The notes under the pieces are model-generated. The model had not been told where the DNA came from, did no database searches, and saw only the letters and a program-made list of their open reading frames with translations. Position numbers and translations under genes: made by a program. Shown here in pieces: positions 1 through 5,380 of a stretch of 5,380 nt of DNA (within the stretch, counting starts at the first letter, position 1; the number at the start of each line of letters is the position of its first letter). Source of the stretch: an uncultured Actinomycetes bacterium (GTDB lineage: Bacteria; Actinomycetota; Acidimicrobiia; Acidimicrobiales; RAAP-2); contig CAITOG010000226.1 of assembly GCA_903893955.1 (NCBI GenBank), positions 1 through 5,380 on the forward strand. Direction: 5' to 3'.

Positions 1-1
1 C

Positions 2-1615
2 ATCAACATCATCGACACCCCCGGCCACGCCGACTTCGGTGGCGAGGTCGAGCGAGGACTGGCCATGGTCGACGGCGTGATCCTGCTGGTCGACTCCTCT
101 GAGGGGCCGTTGCCCCAGACGAGGTTCGTGCTTCGCAAGGCCCTCGAGGCTCGTCTGCCTGTCGTTCTCGTCATCAACAAGGTCGACCGACCCGACGCTC
201 GCATCGACGAGGTCGTCTCTGAGGTCGAGGAGCTGTTCTTGGACGTCGACGCGGACGAGGACCAGATCGACTTCCCGATCCTCTACGCGTGTGCTCGCGA
301 TGGCTGGGCCTCGACCACCAAGGGTGAGGTCGGCGAGGACCTGAGCCCGCTGTTCACCACCATCTTGGAGGCGATCCCCGCGCCAGAGTACGAAGAGGGC
401 GTGCCGCTCCAGGCGCTCGTCTGCAACCTCGACGCCTCCCCTTACATGGGGCGACTTGCTATCTGCCGCATCATCAACGGCACCATGAAGAAGGGGCAGC
501 AGGTCGCATGGTGCCGCATCGATGGGACGATCACCAAGGGCAAGGTGACCGAGCTCGCGATCGCAGAGGCACTCGAGCGCGTCCCGGTCGACGAGGTCGG
601 CCCCGGCGACATCGTGGCGGTCGCCGGGTTCGAGGAGATCACCATCGGCGAGACCCTTGCCGACGCTGACGATCCTCGTCCCTTGGAGGCGATCACCGTT
701 GATGAGCCCAACCTCTCGATCACGCTCGGGATCAACACCTCCCCGCTCGCCGGCCAGAGCGGTTCGAAGCTGACAGCGCGCATGCTCAAAGACCGCCTCG
801 ACGCGGAGCTCATCGGCAATGTCTCGATCAGGGTCGCGCCGACCGACCGTCCTGATGCCTTCGAGGTCTTCGGACGAGGCGAGCTCCAGCTGGCCGTGCT
901 CATCGAGCAGATGCGACGGGAGGGCTTCGAGCTGACCGTCGGCAAGCCTGTCGTGGTGACACGCGAGATCGATGGCGTCAAGCATGAGCCGATCGAGCGC
1001 GTGGCCATCGACGTTCCCGACGAGTACCTCGGTGTCGTCACCCAGCTGCTGGCGCTTCGCAAGGGCAACATGATCGAGATGGTCAACCACGGCACCGGGT
1101 GGGTCCGCTTCGACTACCGCGTGCCTGCTCGCGGCCTGGTCGGCTTCCGCACCGAGTTCCTCACTGAGACACGAGGCACCGGCATCCTGCACCACGTCTT
1201 CGACGGGTGGGCGCCGTGGGCCGGCGAGCTCAAGACCCGCCGAAACGGCGTCATGGTCGCTGACCGTCGGGGCGTCGTTACCTCGCACGCGCTCGAGTCG
1301 CTCCAGGAGCGCGGGCAGATGTTCGTTGCGCCGACCACGGAGGTCTACGAGGGGATGATCGTCGGGGAGAATGCACGCTCTGAGGAGATGGACGTCAACC
1401 CGACCAAGGAGAAGAAGCTCACCAACATGCGAGCTTCCTCAGCTGACAACTTCGAGCGCCTGACGCCGCCGATCCTCATGACCCTCGAGCAGTCGCTCGA
1501 GTACATCGGGGACGACGAGTGTGTGGAGGTCACCCCGGCAGCGATCCGGCTTCGCAAGGTGATCTTGGACCAGCAGACGAGAGGTCGACTTCGCTCAAAG
1601 GCGAAGAACGCCTGA
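2..1615 (+). CDS. typA: Ribosome-associated GTPase TypA/BipA, 5' end missing
   Basis: TypA/BipA is a translational GTPase of the EF-G/LepA type. It binds the ribosome and is linked to 50S assembly and stress adaptation. The reading frame is open from the first bases of the window, so the gene begins upstream. In the 537 visible residues the G3 motif DTPGH lies at 5-9, the G4 motif NKVD at 59-62 and a G5-like ACA at 96-98. Domain II and the EF-G-like domains follow. The TypA-specific C-terminal domain contains VGENAR at 454-459 and DVNPTKEKKLTNMR at 464-477, which separate it from EF-G and LepA. The family is usually a little over 600 residues, so roughly 70-75 residues, including the P-loop and switch I, are missing. 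No frameshift is seen. A tRNA-Ser follows 55 bp downstream on the same strand. Confidence 0.97.
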   Translation: MNIIDTPGHADFGGEVERGLAMVDGVILLVDSSEGPLPQTRFVLRKALEARLPVVLVINKVDRPDARIDEVVSEVEELFLDVDADEDQIDFPILYACARDGWASTTKGEVGEDLSPLFTTILEAIPAPEYEEGVPLQALVCNLDASPYMGRLAICRIINGTMKKGQQVAWCRIDGTITKGKVTELAIAEALERVPVDEVGPGDIVAVAGFEEITIGETLADADDPRPLEAITVDEPNLSITLGINTSPLAGQSGSKLTARMLKDRLDAELIGNVSIRVAPTDRPDAFEVFGRGELQLAVLIEQMRREGFELTVGKPVVVTREIDGVKHEPIERVAIDVPDEYLGVVTQLLALRKGNMIEMVNHGTGWVRFDYRVPARGLVGFRTEFLTETRGTGILHHVFDGWAPWAGELKTRRNGVMVADRRGVVTSHALESLQERGQMFVAPTTEVYEGMIVGENARSEEMDVNPTKEKKLTNMRASSADNFERLTPPILMTLEQSLEYIGDDECVEVTPAAIRLRKVILDQQTRGRLRSKAKNA

Positions 1616-1654
1616 CTCGAGCACTTCTCGACCGACGGACCCCTGGACCATCGG

Positions 1655-1660
1655 TAATCT
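1655..1660 (+). promoter_or_regulatory. Possible -10 box for the tRNA-Ser gene
   Basis: TAATCT fits the TAnnnT form of a sigma-70-type -10 element and lies 10 bp before the first base of the tRNA, a sensible distance for a short 5' leader. No convincing -35 hexamer is found 16-18 bp upstream, and the tRNA might instead be read through from typA. This rests on position and pattern only. Confidence 0.35.
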
Positions 1661-1670
1661 GTGTTTCCTT

Positions 1671-1758
1671 GGAGGGATGGCAGAGCGGACGAATGCACCG
1701 GTCTTGAAAACCGGCGTGGTGAAAGCCACCGAGGGTTCGAATCCCTCTCCCTCCGCCA
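1671..1758 (+). tRNA. tRNA-Ser (anticodon UGA), CCA encoded
   Basis: The full cloverleaf can be folded by eye. The acceptor stem is GGAGGGA (1671-1677) with TCCCTCC (1748-1754), followed by discriminator G (1755) and an encoded CCA (1756-1758). The anticodon stem is CCGGT (1698-1702) with ACCGG (1710-1714), around loop CTTGAAA with anticodon TGA at 1705-1707, which reads UCA and related serine codons. A long variable arm with GTGG/CCAC pairing is present, as expected of a class II serine tRNA. The T arm is GAGGG/CCCTC around TTCGAAT. The long variable arm and the acceptor rule out a selenocysteine or UGA-suppressor tRNA: there is no 8-bp acceptor stem or extended D stem. It lies downstream of typA on the same strand. 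Confidence 0.97.
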
Positions 1759-1765
1759 ATTGATT

Positions 1766-1783
1766 GCCACGAGCCGACGTGGC
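1766..1783 (+). terminator. GC-rich hairpin after tRNA-Ser, possible terminator
   Basis: A perfect 6-bp inverted repeat, GCCACG/CGTGGC, encloses a 6-base loop and starts 8 bp after the tRNA CCA end. No T-tract follows, so it is not a classical intrinsic terminator. GC-rich hairpins without U-tracts are often suggested as terminators or 3' processing barriers in actinobacteria. It could also be a chance repeat in GC-rich DNA. Confidence 0.3.
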
Positions 1784-1860
1784 GGTGCATTGCCGTGTCG
1801 TCCACTCACCGCCAGCGAGCTCGTCGCGTCAGTCGGCCTCACGACGCACGCAACGCAACG

Positions 1861-1889
1861 GGGGCTCTGGGCTCGGCCGCCTCGGCCCC
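1861..1889 (-). terminator. GC-rich inverted repeat downstream of arr, possible terminator
   Basis: On the - strand GGGGC (1889-1885) can pair with GCCCC (1865-1861), and a tighter GGGC/GCCC pairing (1888-1885 with 1872-1869) is an alternative. The element lies about 60 bp past the arr stop codon and could end arr transcription before it runs antisense into the tRNA. There is no T-tract and the loop is long. The rest of the 189 bp between tRNA and arr shows no supported gene. Confidence 0.22.
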
Positions 1890-1947
1890 TGCGTAGCAAC
1901 CACCTCGCCGGCCATGAAGTGTTGGAGACATCGCCCGAGAAGGTAGA

Positions 1948-2358
1948 TCAGTTGATGATCTCGCCTCGTTCGTCGGCAGCGATCGCTGCCAGCCGATCTC
2001 GCCACGCCTGCAGGGCCTCAGGCGTCAGTCGGGGCCAATCAGCCACCTCGCCGACGACCTTGAGCGGCTCGCTGGAACGAAAGGAGCGGGTTGGGTTGCC
2101 CGGGAACTTTTTGTCGGTCACGTTCGGGTCATCCTCGAACGCACCCGTCGGTTCAACGATGAAGACCCGCGGAGCCACATCGCCTGCGGCAAGCTCCGCA
2201 GCCAGCCCAGCACCGTCGACGATCGCGGTGAAGTACACATGGTTCATCACGACCTCGGGCCGATAGTTCGATCGGAAGCCTGCAGTAAGGAGGTCTCCCG
2301 GCCGCAGATCGGCCTTCGTCCCGTGGAAGAACGGGCCACGATCCAACGCGTCATTCAT
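1948..2358 (-). CDS. arr: Arr-family NAD+-dependent rifamycin ADP-ribosyltransferase
   Basis: Arr enzymes transfer ADP-ribose from NAD+ to the C23 hydroxyl of rifamycins and so inactivate them. Their housekeeping role in environmental bacteria is unclear. The 136-residue protein is close to the usual length of about 140 and covers the whole fold. The family signatures are present: FFHGTKADL near the start, MNHVYFTA at 38-45, VFIVEPTG at 65-72, and EDDPNVTDKKFPGNPTRS at 75-92. By alignment from memory with the Mycobacterium smegmatis enzyme (His19, Tyr49, Asp84), the matching residues are His12, Tyr42 and Asp77, all present. An in-frame TAG only 9 bp upstream fixes the ATG start, preceded by a weak TAGG site. 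A 159-bp gap separates it from the sulfotransferase genes on the same strand. No integron or transposon flanks it, so it looks like a chromosomal arr. Rifamycin as the true substrate is inferred. Confidence 0.95.
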   Translation of the reverse strand: MNDALDRGPFFHGTKADLRPGDLLTAGFRSNYRPEVVMNHVYFTAIVDGAGLAAELAAGDVAPRVFIVEPTGAFEDDPNVTDKKFPGNPTRSFRSSEPLKVVGEVADWPRLTPEALQAWRDRLAAIAADERGEIIN

Positions 2359-2367
2359 GACACCAAC

Positions 2368-2385
2368 CTACGAAGGATTCTCCAT
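2368..2385 (-). other. Possible five-codon upstream ORF in the arr leader
   Basis: On the arr strand ATG-GAG-AAT-CCT-TCG-TAG encodes MENPS in the same frame as arr and ends 9 bp before the arr ATG. Tiny leader ORFs precede some antibiotic-responsive genes, but this one has no clear Shine-Dalgarno sequence. A five-codon ORF is easily formed by chance. It is recorded because it sits between the inverted repeat and the arr start. Confidence 0.15.
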
Positions 2386-2393
2386 GTGCGAGA

Positions 2394-2435
2394 GCGCTTG
2401 AATCACCGCTCGACGCAGCTGCGAATCACAAGCGC
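2394..2435. repeat. Inverted and direct repeats upstream of arr
   Basis: Arms GCGCTTG (2394-2400) and CAAGCGC (2429-2435) form a perfect 7-bp inverted repeat around 28 bp. Inside lies the perfect 10-bp palindrome CGCAGCTGCG (2414-2423). GAATCAC also occurs twice in direct orientation (2400-2406 and 2423-2429). The cluster begins about 36 bp upstream of the arr start. It could be an operator or leader-RNA structure controlling arr, but no known regulator site is recognised and no good -35/-10 pair was found. The remainder of the 159-bp gap (2359-2517) shows nothing else supportable. Confidence 0.35.
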
Positions 2436-2517
2436 AATAAGCTCGACGTCTCAGACGATTGCTGGCGCTTCTTGACGCGGCGCTCATGAACTGTCCTGAC
2501 AAGCGAAGGCTGCGCTC

Positions 2518-3372
2518 TCAACTTGCTGGCAACGACCGCAGATGGTCTGACAGCTCCACGATCCGCCGATTGCGATCGTGGACCATGTCGAGGCTGCGGG
2601 TCGCCACGTCCGAGAGCAGCAGCTGCGGGGCGTCAGCGAACGTGCGAGGAGCGAAGCCCAGACGCTCGAGGTCGAGGTCGTAGAGCTGCTCAACCAGCGC
2701 AGCAGTCGCGGCATCATAGGCCTGCTCGGGCTTGATCGAGAGCCCCTCGTTGCTCTTCCTGGCGGTGATCGGTCGACCAACACGCTCGCTCAACCTCTCG
2801 AAGAGGAGGTTGAGCTGGGAGGTCGTGACGAGGTCTGTGTAGTCAATCTCATCGAGGGCGAGCACATGGACCTGCTGGGCGAAGTGGGGGTCGGCCTGCC
2901 AGATTCCACGGTGCTCGACCATGGTCGCCACGAACGTTCGGAAGGACTCGGTCACATCGATCCGCCCATCGATGCGGACCAGGTCTGGCTGCGGGAAGGA
3001 TTGCCACTGCCCAGGATTGTCGAGCAGGATCCTCGACTCCCACGCTGAGTAGAGACGTGCGTAGGGGTCGCGGATGATCGCAAGGCGCATCCACTCGTCG
3101 CTGGTGAGCGCCTCGTGGCGAAGCTCGGGGCTCACCTTGTCGATGGTCGGCACCGGATGGATGCTGGCGTCGTGGACCACCTGCGAGCGCATGACGCTCG
3201 GCCGGGTGGCGAAGGGCAGGGAGGCAGGGTCTAGGCCATCGAGCTCGATGATGGTCCAAAGCATCGTCGTGCACGCCGACTTCGACGCCTTCGTATAGAG
3301 GACCTTGGCCTGCTCGACCACGTAGACGGTCGAGGCCAACGAGCGCAGCCGATCGGTCGCCGGCGAAGTCAT
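2518..3372 (-). CDS. PAPS-dependent sulfotransferase, second of a tandem pair
   Basis: This 284-residue protein resembles the carbohydrate-type sulfotransferases (Pfam Sulfotransfer_2 kind), which move a sulfo group from PAPS to a hydroxyl or amine on a sugar, lipid or small molecule. The 5'-phosphosulfate-binding loop is KASKSACTT at 28-36. The 3'-phosphate-binding motif is IIRDPYARLYSAW at 99-111, with Arg101 and Ser109 as the expected phosphate contacts. No signal peptide or membrane segment is seen, so it should be cytosolic. It ends in a charged DRNRRI-containing tail (266-271). The ATG overlaps the stop of the preceding sulfotransferase as ATGA, and AGGAGG lies 4 bp upstream of the start. 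It is clearly a paralogue of the upstream gene, sharing stretches such as TVYVVE-AKVLY, HPVPTID and LRHEALTS. The acceptor is unknown. Family assignment is firm and substrate is open. Confidence 0.88.
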   Translation of the reverse strand: MTSPATDRLRSLASTVYVVEQAKVLYTKASKSACTTMLWTIIELDGLDPASLPFATRPSVMRSQVVHDASIHPVPTIDKVSPELRHEALTSDEWMRLAIIRDPYARLYSAWESRILLDNPGQWQSFPQPDLVRIDGRIDVTESFRTFVATMVEHRGIWQADPHFAQQVHVLALDEIDYTDLVTTSQLNLLFERLSERVGRPITARKSNEGLSIKPEQAYDAATAALVEQLYDLDLERLGFAPRTFADAPQLLLSDVATRSLDMVHDRNRRIVELSDHLRSLPAS

Positions 3373-4289
3373 CTGCCCTCCTGCCGCCGAGCGATCTCGC
3401 CTACAAGATCCTCGATCCTCTTGTTGCGCTCATCGAGCAGCCGGAGCCCCGCTGTCGCCACAGCGTCGAGCACCACAGGACGAGGACCTGAGAAGGTCCG
3501 GCGAGGGAAGCCGAGTCGGGCGAAATCCTGGTCGTACAGCTCCTCGCAGAGCGACGTGGTCGCCGGGTCGTAGACATCGTCGAGGCTGATCCCGAGGCCC
3601 TCGTTGTGCCGGCCTGGGTTGAGGAGTCGTCCGCAGCGCTCCGAGAGTCGGTCGAAGAGGATCGGCAGGTCTGAGGTCGTCACCACATCAGTGAAGTCGA
3701 TCTCGTCGAGCGCGAGCTGGTACACCTGCTGGGCAAAGTGGAAGTCGCCCTGCCAGATCGCTCGGTGCTCGGCCACCGACGCCACGAACGATCGGAACGA
3801 CTGCCCGAGGTCGAGCAGGCCGTCGTCGAAGACCAGCTCGCTCTGGGGGTACTCGGTCCAGGGGCCATCGTGGAGCAGGAGCACCCGCGACTCCCAGCCT
3901 GAGTAGAGCCGGCTGTAGGGATCCCGGATGACCGCCACCCGAAGCCAGTCGGGGCTGGTGAGCGCCTCATGGCGAAGCGCAGGACTCACCGTGTCGATGG
4001 TCGGGACGGGATGGAGCGCCACGTCATGGATCGTGAGCGATCGCGTCACGTGCAGGTCGGTTGAGAGCGGGTGGTCCTGCGGCCCGTAGCCGACCATCTC
4101 CGCGATGGTCCACAACATCGTCGAGCACGCCGCCTTGAAGACCTGGACGTAGAGGACCTTGGCCTCCTCGACCACGTAGACGGTGGTCGCCAGCGAGTGG
4201 AGCCGATCGCTGGCCTCCGGCGTCTCGCGACCGATGAACCCAACCGACACCATGGGCTGCTTGTGCGCTCGACGACGCCAGCTGACCAT
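3369..4289 (-). CDS. PAPS-dependent sulfotransferase, first of a tandem pair
   Basis: Cytosolic sulfotransferase, paralogous to the gene that follows it. From the chosen ATG the protein has 306 residues. The 5'-phosphosulfate loop is QVFKAACST at 49-57, with Lys52 matching the conserved lysine. The 3'-phosphate motif is VIRDPYSRLYSGW, beginning around residue 120, with Arg122 and Ser130 as likely PAPS contacts. The C-terminus carries DERNKRI at 286-292 and a charged helical tail. I chose the ATG at 4289 because its A is the last base of the pheA TGA (TGATG), a classic re-initiation junction. A GTG at 4322 would add 11 residues inside pheA, and an ATG at 4253 would remove 12 and give an N-terminus closer to that of the paralogue. 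None of the three has a strong ribosome-binding site. It probably belongs to one transcript with pheA. The acceptor is unknown. Confidence 0.88.
   Translation of the reverse strand: MVSWRRRAHKQPMVSVGFIGRETPEASDRLHSLATTVYVVEEAKVLYVQVFKAACSTMLWTIAEMVGYGPQDHPLSTDLHVTRSLTIHDVALHPVPTIDTVSPALRHEALTSPDWLRVAVIRDPYSRLYSGWESRVLLLHDGPWTEYPQSELVFDDGLLDLGQSFRSFVASVAEHRAIWQGDFHFAQQVYQLALDEIDFTDVVTTSDLPILFDRLSERCGRLLNPGRHNEGLGISLDDVYDPATTSLCEELYDQDFARLGFPRRTFSGPRPVVLDAVATAGLRLLDERNKRIEDLVGEIARRQEGR
3377..3382 (-). promoter_or_regulatory. Ribosome-binding site of the second sulfotransferase gene
   Basis: AGGAGG on the - strand, a near-perfect Shine-Dalgarno sequence, lies 4 bp before the ATG at 3372 and inside the last codons of the first sulfotransferase gene. 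It confirms this start and suggests that the second gene can recruit ribosomes itself as well as by coupling through the ATGA overlap. Confidence 0.7.
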
Positions 4290-5221
4290 CAGTCGAGATG
4301 GCTTTCGAGCGAGGCGATCCACTCGTCGGCCACGGTGCGCGCGTGGGTCACCTCGGCTCGAGCTGCTGCTGCCACGACACCCCCGACAGGGTAGGAGCCG
4401 AGGAACTTGATGTCGGCCAGGTGAGCCCGAAGGTCCCGCAAACAGTCACGAAGTACCGGATCGGCCAGGTGCCCCTCGATCTCGATGATGAAGCAGTACT
4501 CGCCGAGCCCTTGCTTGGTCGGGCGCGACTGCAGGTTGGTCAGGTTGATGTCACGAGCGGCGAACTGGCCGAGGATTCCGTAGAGCGAACCAGGACGATC
4601 AGCATCTTGGAAGCAGGCGATCATCGTCCGATCGTGGCCGGTGGCGGCCGGGATCCGGCCACGACCCACGGCGACGAAGCGAGTCTGATTGTCTGGGTGG
4701 TCCTCGATGTCGTCGGCGATCACCTCAAGGCCATAAATGGCAGCAGCCAACCGATTGGCGATCGCTGCGTCACCTCGTTCACCAGCCTCGCCGACGTGCC
4801 GGGCGGCATCAGCGGTCGAGGTGGCTGCCGAGCGCGCTACCCCAGGCAACGACGAAGAGAAGAAGTGACGGCACTGGGCAAGGGCGTGAGGGTAGGAGTG
4901 GACCCGAGTGACGTCGGTGAGCCGTGTTCCCGGCTGCGCCATCAGGTGGAGGTGGATGTCGAGCACCACCTCGCGCTCGATAAGCAGGTCGACGTCGAAG
5001 ATCAACGTGTCCATGGTGGCGGTGACGGTGCCCTCGATGGCGTTCTCGATCGGGACGAAACCGAGATCGACCTCGCCGCTGTCGACTGCGTCCAGGACGT
5101 CAGGGATGGACGACTTGGCCACCAGCGCAGTCGCTGCCAGATCGCTCTGCGTGAGGAGGGCCTCCTCGGTGAAGGTCCCAGACGGGCCGAAGAAGGCCAC
5201 AGATGACAGGTTCGGGCCCAT
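4289..5221 (-). CDS. pheA: Prephenate dehydratase with C-terminal ACT domain
   Basis: Converts prephenate to phenylpyruvate, the committed step of phenylalanine synthesis, in the cytosol. Numbered from the ATG at 5221 (310 residues), the catalytic domain opens with AFFGPSGTFTEEA (9-21). It continues with PIENAIEGTV (57-66) and HSYPHALAQC (108-117), and carries the catalytic TRF motif at 180-182. An ACT domain of roughly residues 199-275 should bind phenylalanine for feedback inhibition. Its ligand motifs read GSLY (211-214) and QSRP (231-234), compared with GALV and ESRP in the E. coli P-protein. There is no chorismate mutase domain, so this is a monofunctional enzyme of normal actinobacterial length. 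Starts at ATG 5242 or GTG 5251 are also possible. The GTG has GGTGATC 7 bp upstream, while ATG 5221 has a TATCCT box at leaderless spacing. It heads a tight unit with two sulfotransferase genes and diverges from larB. Confidence 0.95.
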   Translation of the reverse strand: MGPNLSSVAFFGPSGTFTEEALLTQSDLAATALVAKSSIPDVLDAVDSGEVDLGFVPIENAIEGTVTATMDTLIFDVDLLIEREVVLDIHLHLMAQPGTRLTDVTRVHSYPHALAQCRHFFSSSLPGVARSAATSTADAARHVGEAGERGDAAIANRLAAAIYGLEVIADDIEDHPDNQTRFVAVGRGRIPAATGHDRTMIACFQDADRPGSLYGILGQFAARDINLTNLQSRPTKQGLGEYCFIIEIEGHLADPVLRDCLRDLRAHLADIKFLGSYPVGGVVAAAARAEVTHARTVADEWIASLESHLD

Positions 5222-5227
5222 AGGGGC

Positions 5228-5231
5228 AGGA
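5228..5231 (+). promoter_or_regulatory. Probable ribosome-binding site of larB
   Basis: AGGA, within GGGGCAGGA, lies 9 bp before the ATG at 5241, an acceptable Shine-Dalgarno distance. It supports the larB start and implies that the larB promoter lies further left, inside the 5' part of pheA. Confidence 0.45.
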
Positions 5232-5233
5232 TA
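5228..5233 (-). promoter_or_regulatory. Possible -10 box for leaderless pheA mRNA
   Basis: TATCCT on the - strand ends 6 bp before the ATG at 5221, so transcription would begin at about the A of the start codon. This arrangement is typical of leaderless genes in actinobacteria. No good -35 is seen. The same bases read on the + strand contain the larB ribosome-binding site. Confidence 0.35.
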
Positions 5234-5240
5234 GTGACCC

Positions 5241-5380
5241 ATGGATGCCACTGACGTCGATCACCTTCTCGCCGCCGTGGCAGCGGGAGAGCTCTCCCCC
5301 GAGGATGCGGCGAGCCGTCTCGCTCGCCTCGAGCTGGCCGACATCGGTGAGGCGCAGGTCGACCATCACCGGAGCCTTCG
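5241..5380 (+). CDS. larB: LarB, nickel-pincer cofactor biosynthesis carboxylase, 3' end missing
   Basis: LarB carboxylates and hydrolyses nicotinic acid adenine dinucleotide to give pyridinium-3,5-biscarboxylic acid mononucleotide, the first step to the nickel-pincer nucleotide cofactor of lactate racemase (LarA) and related enzymes. Only 46 codons plus two bases are visible. The N-terminal helix has the family pattern: VDHLLAAVAAGELSPEDAA at 6-24, then DIGEAQVDHHRSL at 34-46. VDHHR followed by a leucine and an arginine (the split codon begins CG) matches the LarB motif that precedes the PurE-like catalytic domain, which lies outside the window. The ATG at 5241 has AGGA 9 bp upstream. The gene diverges from pheA with at most 19 bp between starts. 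The call rests on a short N-terminus recognised from memory. Confidence 0.78.
   Translation, partial: MDATDVDHLLAAVAAGELSPEDAASRLARLELADIGEAQVDHHRSL

Noticed and set aside
442..1095. - strand ORF of 217 codons inside typA
   Set aside because: It is antisense to well-conserved TypA sequence. The protein is rich in serine and arginine, as expected for a shadow frame.
1632..1654. Hairpin CCGACGG/CCATCGG between typA and the tRNA as a typA terminator
   Set aside because: It contains a C-A mismatch on the + strand, has a 9-base loop, and is followed by the possible tRNA -10 instead of a T-tract.
1759..1947. Possible integration site (attB) at the 3' end of tRNA-Ser
   Set aside because: tRNA ends are common integration targets, but no integrase gene or repeat copy of the tRNA 3' end is present in the window.
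1661..2266. + strand ORF of 201 codons across the tRNA and arr
   Set aside because: It would run through a complete tRNA-Ser and then antisense to arr, and it has no ribosome-binding site or domain signature.
2578..3048. + strand ORF of 156 codons opposite the second sulfotransferase gene
   Set aside because: It is fully antisense to a gene with clear PAPS motifs, and its translation shows no recognisable domain.
4289..4322. GTG at 4322 as the start of the first sulfotransferase
   Set aside because: It would create a 34-bp overlap with pheA, has no ribosome-binding site, and adds residues absent from the paralogue. The TGATG junction start is more plausible.
4298..5206. Long + strand ORF of 302 codons opposite pheA
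   Set aside because: It lies almost entirely antisense to a clearly recognised pheA, its translation has no family resemblance, and long open antisense frames are expected in GC-rich genes.

Overview
The window is GC-rich, gene-dense bacterial chromosome. It looks like an actinobacterium: the third codon positions are GC-rich, GTG starts are plausible, gene junctions are tightly overlapping, and the Arr protein resembles the mycobacterial type. A deep-branching marine or soil lineage such as Acidimicrobiia is possible, but that placement is inference. No insertion sequence, CRISPR array, phage gene or integrase is visible.

Layout from left to right. The window opens inside typA/bipA on the + strand, which lacks only its N-terminal GTP-binding start. 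A complete tRNA-Ser with anticodon UGA follows on the same strand, with its CCA end encoded. A gene-free stretch of about 190 bp holds only GC-rich inverted repeats. The rest, up to near the right edge, is on the - strand. Read in the direction of transcription it is pheA (prephenate dehydratase), then two tandem paralogous sulfotransferases, a 159-bp leader region, and arr (rifamycin-type ADP-ribosyltransferase). At the right edge a + strand gene diverges from pheA. It is recognised from its first 46 codons as larB, for nickel-pincer cofactor synthesis, and it runs out of the window.

How the genes work together. pheA and the two sulfotransferase genes form a very tight unit, with a TGATG junction and then an ATGA junction, so the three are probably co-transcribed and translationally coupled. 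pheA supplies phenylpyruvate for phenylalanine synthesis. The sulfotransferases should use PAPS to sulfate an unknown acceptor. No link between the two activities can be read from the sequence, so the shared unit may be only an arrangement for co-expression. arr has its own leader with an inverted repeat, a direct repeat and a possible five-codon upstream ORF, so it may be regulated separately. The pheA/larB start region is extremely compact: the same six bases can serve as a -10 box for pheA on one strand and a ribosome-binding site for larB on the other.

The most interesting points are the coupled sulfotransferase pair behind pheA, the head-to-head pheA/larB starts, and the arr leader. Nothing here is clearly a wholly new system.
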